Positions 45,314-54,929 of a stretch of 64,000 nucleotides of DNA are shown piece after piece. Every line of letters begins with the position of its first letter. The stretch's first letter is position 1. Position numbers and translations under genes: made by a program. The DNA is taken from the NCBI GenBank assembly GCA_963281255.1, contig OY725495.1, forward strand, positions 1,426,001 through 1,490,000. The letters are read 5' to 3'. Under the pieces are notes generated by a model, which ran no database searches, had not been told where the DNA came from, and saw only the letters and a program-made list of their open reading frames with translations. This DNA comes from Aphrocallistes beatrix. Its lineage: Eukaryota; Porifera; Hexactinellida; Sceptrulophora; Aphrocallistidae.

Positions 45314-46196
45314 GGGACGCTGCATTAGTTCGAATCTTAAGGTTGTCACTAGTTCGAATATCATAGGTTGTCATTAGTTCGACTCGGTTTTTGCTAAGGT
45401 TGTCATTAGTTCGACTCGATTTTGCTAAGGTTGTCATTAGTTCGACTCGATTTTGCTAAGGTTGTCATTAGTTCGACTCGATTTTGCTAGGGTTGTCGTT
45501 AGTTCGACTCGGTTTTGCTAAGGTTGTCATTAGTTCGACTCGATTTTGCTAGGGTTGTCATTAGTTCGACTCGATTTTATTGAGAGTAAACATTCATTAA
45601 CGGAAATATGGTTGCGGAGAAAATAATCGCAGAAAGTGAAAGTAGGCATTTTAAGTTTGAAACAGTGTCAAATTGACGGCGAAAGTGGTATTTTAATTTT
45701 GTGAGGTTTGGAAGCATAACAATGAGTAAATATCAATGAATTGATCATTTAGAACTAATGCCAACTCTCCCAAAATTCGAGTAAAACTAATAACAACCCT
45801 AGCAAAAACCGAGTCGAACTAATGACAACCCTAGCAAAACCGAGTCGAACTAACGACAACCCTAGCAAAATCGAGTCGAACTAATGACAACCCTAGCAAA
45901 AACCGAGTCGAACTAATGACAACCCTAGCAAAACCGAGTCGAACTAACGACAACCCTAGCAAAATCGAGTCGAACTAATGACAACCCTAGCAAAATCGAG
46001 TCGAACTAATGACAACCCTAGCAAAACCGAGTCGAACTAACGACAACCCTAGCAAAATCGAGTCGAACTAATGACAACCCTAGCAAAATCGAGTCGAACT
46101 AATGACAACCCTAGCAAAACCGAGTCGAACTAATGACAACCTATGATATTCGAACTAGTGACAACCTTTGAAATTCGAACTAATGCATGCACCTCA
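45314..46196. mobile_element. Fold-back of opposed minisatellite arrays (FB5)
   Basis: 883 bp flanked by the 8-bp duplication CCTAAGTG (45306-45313 and 46197-46204). The left arm (45346-45590) is a tandem array of about 30-bp units reading GGTTGTCATTAGTTCGACTC plus GATTTTGCTAA. The right arm (about 45765-46165) is a longer array of the complement. The 200-bp core between them (45590-45765) is unrelated and AT-rich. GCATTAGTTCGAA lies near both ends in opposite orientation. Confidence 0.82.
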
Positions 46197-46263
46197 CCTA
46201 AGTGACTATTATGGCATACTTTGGTATTGTCTACAAGTACAATCAACATTGCCATAGTTAAAG

Positions 46264-46491
46264 TTACTTTACTAGGTCCTCTTCTAAACTATCAGAATCA
46301 GATAAATAATCTGCGTTAGATCCATCATTATCAGAATTGTCACCATCTGTATCAGTGCATTCTGCTTCTGCTAAAGCTAGTGTGGTTGTTTTCGAACCAA
46401 GTGAATCCTCTTCAAACAGTTCTAAGTTCGATTTGATTGCCACAATTTTCTCCACACGTTGGTTTGTCAATCGGTTTTTAAAGTTTCCCAC
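46264..46491 (-). pseudogene. hAT transposase C-terminal tail
   Basis: A short reverse-strand frame just inside the right end of the deleted hAT. The start 'NRLTNQRVEKIVAIKSNLELFEE' resembles the last block of hAT transposases, where the dimerisation domain ends (RLxxxxVEKLVxLxxNLxLF). It is followed by an acidic, low-complexity tail (many D, E, S). The catalytic domain and zinc finger are absent, consistent with an internal deletion between this fragment and the left end. The ATG at 46491 is incidental because upstream sequence in the parent element would have continued the frame. Not functional alone. Its position inside clear hAT termini supports the call more than the protein motif does. 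Confidence 0.6.
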
Positions 46492-46745
46492 CCTTTACAA
46501 CCCTAAAGGGGATACATACAAAACCAAAAGTGGGGACTGGAGCTAAACCATATTGCCTTTCATGGTGTCCTCTTAATTGCTCGTCAATATCTAAAATAAA
46601 TGGACTCCTGGAGTAAAAGGAAGAATATTGCTTATCAAAGGAGACTCCTAGCTTGAAATATGAGATTGAGGAGAAAGAATATGAGATTGAGGAGAAATAC
46701 CTTGTCAGGAATTTGCAAGATCTAAAAAAGTATATTTGCTTTCAA

Positions 46746-47119
46746 TTAATACTAGCAAATTGTATTTGTTCCATCTAACAATTGTATCCGAATTATTATA
46801 TTCTGGCAAATCTTAAAAACATCTCAGAGGATGTCATAGACAGCGAATGGGTCCTATCCCCAAGGGGGTGATACTTTGAAAATAGTTGTTTAAAAATTTT
46901 GGGAAAAATTCTGGGTTATATTTCACATGCAGGTCGCTTGGCCATAGCAATATCAATACTGATAATTATATATGAATTTCAATGAAGCATTTATTTCAGA
47001 AACCACAGGGGGAGCTCCCCGACCTTCGGCGTCTATGATGTTTTCTCGTTTATCCTGAAATAGTCATTTTTATCTGCATATGTAGTGGGTGCGTCAAAAG
47101 CAACAAGGAATAATTTGTA
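46746..47119. other. Unassigned interval
   Basis: AT-rich sequence without repeats recognised elsewhere in the window and without a credible frame. Confidence 0.35.
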
Positions 47120-47950
47120 CAAGCACGCTTCGCTTGCTTGCGCTGCGCGGCTTACGGACACTGCGTGTCCGCAGAGTCGCCCTGCGGGCGCCTGGAATCA
47201 CTCAATCTAGCATATTTTGGAATTCTTTCCTTTATATAACTATTGTAAACAAAGGTCGACAAATAATTTCTCATATGGATCTGAAAATATGATATTCGAA
47301 ATCTACACCCCTGAAACCCCCATGTCAACCGTTTAAAGCAAGTTTCTGGCATATTTTTGAGATTTGTTTACTTTATGTATCTAATGTAAACAAAAGTAAA
47401 CAAATAATTTATCACATAAATCTGAAAATATTATATTCGAAATCCACACCCCTGAAAACCCCATGACAACCGTTGAAAGCAACTTTCTAGCATATTTTTT
47501 GAGATTTGTTTACTTTATGTATCTATTGTAAACAAAGGTAAACAAATAATTTATCATATAAATCTGAAAATATGATATTCGAAATCCACACCCCTGGAAA
47601 CCCCATGTCAGCCGTTGGAAGCTAGTCTCTAGCATTATTTTCAAAATTCATCAAATGATGTTTCTTGATGATATTTGCATCATATGTGAGATATATTAAT
47701 ATATACATTCTATTAAAATTTCAGCCTTTTATCACCTAAAATGGTTGAGTTATGGTCGAAAAACTGAAATTTCTAATTATAAAAAAGGTGGCAATGACGT
47801 CATAATTCCATGATGAGTCGGCATTTTCGTCTGAGCTCAGAACTTAGTGGAGCCATAGCCAGGACTCACACTTGCAAAAAATGAGCTCTCTGTGCCTAGC
47901 AGTTTCTCAATCAATTCGTTACAGATATATATAAATATATATATATATAT
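47120..47950 (-). mobile_element. Chimeric Helitron-like copy (B-type 3' end, A-type 5' half)
   Basis: The left end CAAGCACGCTTCGC with GGACACTGCGTGTCC resembles the Helitron-A 3' hairpin but continues into family-B sequence (47200-47640). From about 47660 the sequence is Helitron-A body in the same orientation (GATATATTAATATATAC, TGACGTCA near 47796). It ends in a TA run near 47950 without the terminal motif. Confidence 0.62.
47215..47645. repeat. Three tandem copies of a ~155-bp unit
   Basis: Each unit contains GTAAACAAA..AAACAAATAATTT, ATATTCGAAATC, CACCCCTG and CAACCGTT, then CTAGCAT. The third is followed by a divergent end. A single related unit is present at 53276-53405 in Helitron-B. 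Confidence 0.75.
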
Positions 47951-48218
47951 GTGGCATCTTCCTTTTTCAGGACCATAGAAAGATATTATCCTCTCTTCTA
48001 AATCATTGTGTTATATAATCTCCAAAGGGGCCAAAACAATGTTGAGGTCCATATCATTAAAAAATTTCAAATTTGTAAAAACTAATTGGTGAATTCGTCG
48101 AAAAACCTCTGGTTTAGCTTTAAAATAAAAATACATGCCGTCAAATTAACACAATTAAATGGTAGAATACTTAGTAATACAATGGAATTAACAATCAACT
48201 TTTTGCCGTTTTTTACTT
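47951..48218 (-). mobile_element. TTAA-R fragment, copy 7
   Basis: It matches 38140-38400 of copy 6 (CTCCAAAGGGGCCAAAACAAT, then CTAATTGGTGAAT). No terminus is preserved. It is cut by the Harbinger-type MITE. Confidence 0.68.
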
Positions 48219-48220
48219 CA

Positions 48221-48950
48221 GGGGCCTCATTCACTAAAGTTCTTAGAATTTTTCTTAATTTAAATCTAAATGCCTTTCTTAGAATATTTCTTAGAATTGC
48301 TATGAAATTCTTAGAATTCATAAATATATGTGACATCAAATTCTTTACGGATTCTAAGAATTATTCTTAGAATTTGATCAAATCTTAGAATAGTTCTTAG
48401 AATCACATTTTTTTCTTAGAATTCTTATAGAATTCTTAACCTTGAAATTTTTTATGGATTTCAAGAAATATACTTAGAATTGATGTCATTCTAATAAGAA
48501 TTCTAAGAATAGTATCTTCATTAATCAAAGCTAATGTTAATATTATAAAATCCTTTTAAAAATTACAACATTGGGAAACTGAAGAGCGTAGATGTTAGGG
48601 CGTTGCACATAACCATTTCATAAATTAAAGCCAATGTTTTTTCTGAAACTAACGGTGGCCAACAATGTAACTATACCTTAAGAGACAGCCACTCTATTTA
48701 TCATTAAATAGCGAGTGGTTAACATTGCACACAATGTATATCTTTAATAATTCGAACTTCAACGATTTAGAATGGATTTAAGTCAATCCCCTACCTCACT
48801 TAAAATTTATCTTGCAATTCGTATAAATTCTAAGAATTTTTCTTAGAATTCAAGGATTTTCGAAGAATTGGCCAAGTGCTAAGAAAAATTCTAAGAATTT
48901 GACTTTAGAATTTTAGTGAATACCACTTAAAATAATTCTAAGAATTTTTC
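48221..48950. mobile_element. Harbinger-type MITE rich in TTCTTAGAAT
   Basis: The left end GGGGCCTCATTCACTAAAG and the right TTTTAGTGAATACCAC (to 48926) carry the ATTCACTAA core that also ends the Harbinger at 31143. The interior is dense in TTCTTAGAATT palindromic units. A non-autonomous relative is likely. The exact right end is unclear. Confidence 0.65.
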
Positions 48951-48954
48951 TTAA

Positions 48955-50823
48955 GGTTGGACTTTCCTATAATAGCTAATTTTTGACTTTTTCAACCGAT
49001 TCATTTAATTTTTTCAGTACAGATTTGAATCGCAGAGTTATCGCAAAATGCATTAATAATTGAAATAATTAAACAGATAAAATTTTTTTCCTAAAAAATT
49101 GGTCATTTTACAAGGAAGGAATCGGACAGAATATGCTTACAACCCTGTAGAAAATTTTCAAATTCTTTCATAAATGCGTGATCTATCAAATGAACTGACA
49201 CCTTTTTGAAATTTTGAAAATTGGAAAAAATTCACGCAAAAACACCCGAGGAATAATTTTTAGTAATTTTGACACTATTTTTTTCATAATTCTCTTTTTA
49301 TTCGTAATATCAAAAATCTGTTTGCTTTGTTCTACTCTTCAAGATCTATTAAAAACCGTTGAGTTTTCCACTCTATGTTGAATTTGCAAAAGGTTATCAC
49401 ACTTATAATTGCTGAAAAAGTCTCTGATAATAGAATAAAAATATTTATATACAGTGAAGATTGGATATAACGCTGTACCATCGGGCAAGAGAAAAATGTC
49501 GTTATTTGCGATATGTCACTATATCCGATCTTAGGGTCACACACACAATATACGCTTAGGATTTCGCTCTGAGCAAGGAAAAATGGTCGCTATTTACGAT
49601 TTGTCATTATATACGATGTCGTTATATCCGATCTTCACTGTATATCACTCAATTTCCTTTTGTTTTAATTGCTTTGTAATATTAAATAACATTCAAATAT
49701 CCTTATTCAACGACTATTAGTACTTGACTTCAAAATAACGTATTTCAAAGATTTTCACCTCCAAAAGTGTTAAAAACTGTCATTCATCCTTGGCGACCCA
49801 AAAATAACCCCATCCAATAGTATCCGCTGGAATTGCATATATATATATGACAAACATGCCAGATTATCATTTGAATGCAACATTGAATTTCCAGCAATTT
49901 GATATATATTGACCATATTTGGAGAATTTTGGGTTATCCGTGCCTAGCAACGGCCAAGAAAATTCCTGCCAAAATTCCTGCCCTTTGCTAGGCACGGACA
50001 ACCAAAATATTCTCCAAATATGGTCAATATATATCAAATTGCAGGAAGTTCAATGCGGGACATGAATTCAGCATTCAAATGATGATCTGACATGGTTCAA
50101 AGAAGTTATTAATCTGGGATTCCGGCGGACACTATCGAATGTGATTATTTTTGAGTGGCCAGTCATCAATGACTAGTTTTTCACACTTTTGATGATGAAA
50201 ATTTTTGATATACCATATTTTGAATTTTAGTAATGCTATAAGTTGTCGAATAAGGATATTTGCATGTTGTTTATTATTCTAAAGCAGTTAAATTTAATGG
50301 AATTTGAGTGAAATATATAAATATTTTCTAAATCCTATTTTCTGAGACTTTTTTTCAGCAATTATAAAGGTGATAACTTTTTGTAAATTCAACATAGGGG
50401 CGAAAACTCAACGGTTTTTGATAGATCTTGAAGAGTAGAACATAATTCATAGACAGATTTTGATATTACAACTAAAAAGAGAATTATGAAAAAAATAGTG
50501 TCAAAATTACCAAAAATAAAATTCCTCGGGTGTTTTGGTGTGAATTTTTAACAAATTTCAAAATTTCAAAAATCTGTCTGTTCATTAGTTAGATCATCGA
50601 TTTATGAAAGAATTTGAAAAGTTTCTAAAGGGTTGTAAGCATATTGTGTTCGATTTCTACCTTGTAAATTGACCTTTTTTTTTTTATTAAATTTTTATCT
50701 GTTGAATTATTTTCCATTATTAATGCAGTTTTGTAGATAACTCTGCGATACTTATCTGCACTGAAAAAGTTAAATGAATCGGCTGAAAAAGTCAAAAGTT
50801 AGCTATTATAGGAAAGGCCAACC
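48955..50823. mobile_element. TTAA-S repeat, copy 3, fully palindromic form
   Basis: TTAA at both sides (48951-48954 and 50824-50827). Both ends are the TATAATAGCTAACTTTTGAC type, so the whole 1.87 kb reads as two inverted arms meeting at the central hairpin (about 49908-50030). The left arm contains a pogo-type MITE. Confidence 0.78.
49452..49640. mobile_element. pogo-type MITE, 189 bp
   Basis: The ends are CAGTGAAGATTGGATATAAC and the complement of CAGTGAAGATCGGATATAAC, flanked by TA. Further GTCGTTATTTGCGAT-like motifs lie inside. Characteristic pogo/Tigger ends. Confidence 0.82.
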
Positions 50824-50827
50824 TTAA

Positions 50828-53153
50828 GGTTGGCCTTTCCTATAATAGCTAACTTTTGACTTTTTCAACCGATTCATTTAATTTTTTCAGTGCAGATTTG
50901 AATCGCTAAGTTATCTGCAAAATTGCATTAATAATTGAAATATTGCAACAGATAAATTTTTTTTGAAAAAATTTGGTCATTTTACAAGAAAGAAATCGGA
51001 AACATTATGCTTACAATCCATTAGAAACTTTTCAAATTCATTCATAAATCGATGATCTAACTAATGAACAGACAGACTTTTTTCATAATTCTCTTTTTAT
51101 TTGTATTATCAATAATATGTCTGTTCATTATGTTCTACTCTTAGAGATCTATCAGAAACCGTTGAGTTTTCGCCCCTATGATGAATTTACAAAAAGTTAT
51201 CACCTTTATAATTGCTGAAAAAAAAGTCTCAGAAAATAGGATTTAAAAAATATTTATATAAGTCTCTCAATTTCTATTAGTTTTAAGGTTGGTGTTTCCT
51301 TCCAAAACTAACTTTAAAAGTTTTCATTATTCTCTCCTGAATTTTTTTGTGGAAACTATTCTCGATGAGTTATCTGCAAAATTACAGAGAAAAATTATTT
51401 TTTTCCCAAATGACCTAATTTATAGAGGACATTCAAGGAAACTTCAATGCCTTATGCCTCTTTTACTCAATTATTCTTGCACAAAATGGTTGAATCAAGA
51501 AAATAATAGGAATAGAATTTTCAATTTTAACCAAAATAATTTTTTCTTTCAAATTTCGTTTATACAAAATTTAGAGGCAGATTTTCGTAAGGAAAAATAT
51601 TTTAACTTTTTTCAAATGTAGAATATCAAAAATCTGTCTCTATCATTTTGTTTTACGTGACGAGATCTTTCTAAAACCGTCGAGTTTTTAACTCTACGAC
51701 CTTTGTAACTAGAGATTCCTCCTTTGTAAAATTGATTTTTTTGAGTGCTAAAAACAGGCTACAAAGCAATTTTCTTCGGAAAGGCTTGATTTCCATTAGT
51801 TTTTACTGTATTCTGATAATAAATAACATCAAAACATCCTAAATCAACAACTTATAGTAATACTTAACTTCAAAATATGACATATCAAATATTTTCAAAT
51901 CATGACACCTTCAAAAGTGTAAAAAAGTTGACAGTTATCACTGGGGGCTCAAAAATGACCATGTCCGATGGTTTCCGCCGAAATCCCATACCAATACCTT
52001 TATTCGACTATGCCAGGTCGTTATTTTAATACTGAATTCGTACTCAACATTAAATTTCCAGCAATTTGATATATATATTGACCATATTTGGAAATATTTT
52101 TGGTTGCCTTTTCCTAGCAACGGTCAGGAATGTTAAAAAATTCCTGGCCGTTGCTAGGCACGGTCAAACAAAAATGTTTCCAAATATGGTCAATATATAT
52201 ATCAAATTGCTGGAAATCTAGTGCTGAGAATGAATTCAGCATTAAAAAGATGATCTGGCACTGTTAAAAGAAGTTATAGGTGTGGGACATTTCGCATTTA
52301 AAATGTGTCGTTTTTAGAGCGACACCAGGTGATACAAGTGGCTCAAAGTGGCGAAATATTGGGGCTGGAGTTATAAAAATCGGGATTATTGTTTAGAACC
52401 CCTATAAGGATCTAAAAATGATAAAACAGCAATTTGGGCACATTTTTAATAAAAAACAAGTTTCGCATGGGAAACACCAACCTTAACTGCTTTGGAATAT
52501 TAAATAACATGCAAATATCCTTATTCGACAACTTATAGCAGTAATTAACTTCAAAATATGGTATATCAAATTTTTTCTCCATCAAAAGTTGGAAAAACTG
52601 GTCATTGCTGACTGGCCACCCAAAAATAACCACATTCGATAGTGTCCGCCGTAATCCGAGATCAATAACTTCTTTGAACCATGTCAGATCATCATTTTAA
52701 TACTAAATTCGTGCTCAGCACTAAATTTCCAGCAATTTGATATATATATTGACCATATTTAGAGAATTTTTTGGATTTCCGTGCATAGCAATGGCCAGGA
52801 ATTTTTTCACATTCCTGGCCCTTGCTAGGAACCCGCAGTCAAAGAATTTCTCCAAATATGTCCAATATATATATCAAATTGCTGGAAATTTAGTGCTGAG
52901 CACGAATTTAGCATTAAAATGATGATCTCACATGGTTCAAGGAAGTTATGGATATGAGACATTTGGCTTTAAAAATTGTCCCTTTTTGGACGACACCAGG
53001 TGGTACAAGTGGCTCTAAGTGGCGAAATATTAGCATTGAAATTCTAAAAATCGAAATTAATGTTTAGAGCCCCTTTAAGGATCTAAAAATGATTAAAAAG
53101 GACTTTTGGCAAATTTTTGATAAAAAACAAAATGCCCATAGGATATGCCAACC
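50828..53153 (-). mobile_element. TTAA-S repeat, copy 4, split by TTAA-S2
   Basis: TTAA at 50824-50827 (shared with copy 3) and 53154-53157. The element's own parts are 50828-51282 and 52487-53153. They join at GTTTTAACTGCTTTGG, identical to the uninterrupted copies near 44180. Confidence 0.8.
51287..52482 (+). mobile_element. TTAA-S2 repeat, copy 2, complete
   Basis: 1,196 bp with ends GGTTGGTGTTTCC and GGAAACACCAACC, inside TTAA duplications (51283-51286 and 52483-52486). The central hairpin is at 52078-52197. A 110-residue frame at 51289-51621 has no recognisable motif and is not supported as a gene. Confidence 0.83.
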
Positions 53154-53157
53154 TTAA

Positions 53158-53809
53158 GCTCTCTTCTTCCCAAATTTTGTATAATCTGTCACTATGTATG
53201 CTGAACGCCGAATTTTCGTTTTGTTTCGAAATTTTCAACAAAATTCACACTAATTCGCGAAACAATTTTGTCATTTGTTTACTTTATGTATCTGATGTAA
53301 ACAAAAGTAAACAAATAATTTATCATATTGATCTGAAAATATGATATTCGAAATCTACACCCCTAAAAACCCCATGTCAACCGTTGGAAGCTAGTTTCTA
53401 GCATAATTTTCAAAATTCGTCAAATCGTGTGAAAATATGTATATAAAGGTGTGAAAATATACAAATAACCTTTTTAACTGCCATACACTATAATAAATAA
53501 TTGAGACATTCATATAAGTTATTGCTTTGAAGAATTAATTACAATGACAGCCTACAATATAGTGTCGTACAATGCTTTCTATTGTGAGAGTGAAGCCGTA
53601 CATAGTATTGTATAGAAAAGGTGTGAAAACTTTTTCCATTTTTTTGCAGAGGTGTGAAAATTTCGCTTAGATTTTCAAACTTAATCCTAGATTCATCATT
53701 TGACACCTACATGCCAATTTTCGTATCTCTACGACTTGCCAATTCTTCAATCAATTCGGACAAACAAACAAACAAAAAATAAAAAATCCTAGCATTTTAA
53801 TATATAAGA
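53158..53809 (-). mobile_element. Helitron-like family B, 5' part
   Basis: The right end reads CCTAGCATTTTAATATATAAGA, giving a 5' terminus TCTTATATATTAAAATGC on the minus strand. That is typical of Helitron 5' ends (TC start, TA-rich), followed by CCGAATTGATTGAAGAATTGG-like sequence shared in pattern with family A. One of the ~155-bp units is present. The 3' terminus is not identified. Confidence 0.6.
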
Positions 53810-54492
53810 TATTAGACACACTTGGAGAAATTCTTTGGCTGTGGGTTCCTAGCAACGACCAGGAATGTGATAAAATTCCTGGCCGTTGCTATGCACGGAA
53901 ATCCAAAAAATTATCCAAATATGGTCAATATATACATCAAATTCCTGGAAATTTTGTGTTGAGCACTAATTTAGCATTAAAATGATGATCTGACATGATT
54001 CACAAAGTTATTGATCTGGTATTCAGGCGGAAACTATTGAATGTGGCTATTTTTGGGTTTCCAGACATCAATGACCTGTTTTTCACACTTGATGGTGAAA
54101 AATTTTGATATACCAAATTTTGAACTTAAGTACTGCTATAAGTTGTCGAATAAAGATATTTGCATGTTATTTAATATTCCAAAGCAGTTAAAACTATTGG
54201 AAATTTAGGCACACATATAAATATTTTCTAAATCCTATTTTCTGATTTTTTTTTTAAGCAATTATAAAGGTGATAACTTTTTGTAAATTCAACATAGGGG
54301 CGAAAACTCAGTTTTTAATAGATCTCGAAGAGTAGAACAAAATGAAGGACAGATTTTTGATAATACAAATAAAAAGAGAATAATGAAAAAAATACTATCA
54401 AAATTACTAAAAATAAAATTCCTCGTGTGTTTTTGGTGTGAATTTTTTATAATTTTCAAAATTTCAAAAATCTGTCTGCTCATTAGTTAGTT

Positions 54493-54790
54493 CAGCGCTG
54501 TCCAACAAGTGGCCCGCGTTGCCTACTTCAATCTCCCCCTTTTTACCCACTTATAGAAACTGAGTCGGATGTAAGCCAGTTAGGAGTGGTATGGTAATAG
54601 GGACATAGGGCTGATAGACCATGGTCCTACCAATTCTTTTCAATAGATATTAGCTTCTATTGTTCACGATACAAATTGTCCAAAATGCCTCTATCCATAC
54701 CCATCCCGAGTGCACGCCGCTGTATTGCGGCCCGCCACTAAATGGTATGAAGCAGTTGCGGCCCGAAGTAAATATAGTTGGACAGCACTG
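54493..54790. mobile_element. hAT MITE (ends CAGCGCTGTCCAAC)
   Basis: The ends are CAGCGCTGTCCAAC and the complement of CAGTGCTGTCCAAC. The 8-bp duplication is AGTTAGTT/AGTTAGAT with one mismatch. The interior has GTGGCCCGCG and GCGGCCCG motifs, as in Charlie-like hATs. Confidence 0.78.
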
Positions 54791-54929
54791 AGTTAGATCA
54801 TCGATTTATGAATGAATTTGAAAAGTTTCTAAAGGATTGTAAGCATATTGTGTCCCATTTCATCCTTGTAAAATGACGGAATTTTCGGAATTTTTAAGAA
54901 TTTTTATCTGTTGAATTATTTCAATTATA

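Larger units (their letters stand above)
45161..46505 (-). mobile_element. Deleted hAT element (ends TAGGGTTGCAAA)
   Basis: The ends are TAGGGTTGCAAAATTCCCGG and the complement of TAGGGTTGTAAAGGG, with a perfect 8-bp duplication AAGGGGAT (45153-45160 and 46506-46513). It contains a fold-back (45314-46196) and a short transposase tail. Confidence 0.85.
44857..46745 (-). repeat. T repeat, copy 2, interrupted by a hAT
   Basis: The parts are 44857-45152 and 46514-46745, the inverse of the copy around 29164-30986. At 44991-45150 an open tail contains 'QQDPLDGERESKRRSN' and 'LLMRRIMEARLNICDREY', beginning right after an acceptor-like CCCTTCAACAG. The function is not recognised. Confidence 0.5.

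Noticed and set aside
45346-46165. Regular ~30-bp repeats resembling a CRISPR array
   Set aside because: Units are contiguous with no unique spacers, occur in opposed arrays inside a transposon with an 8-bp duplication, and the genome is animal-like.
51289-51621. A 110-residue frame at the start of TTAA-S2 copy 2
   Set aside because: AT-rich low-complexity translation (many F, N, K). Equivalent sequence in the copies at 35300-35900 and 58150-58730 is not open in that frame.
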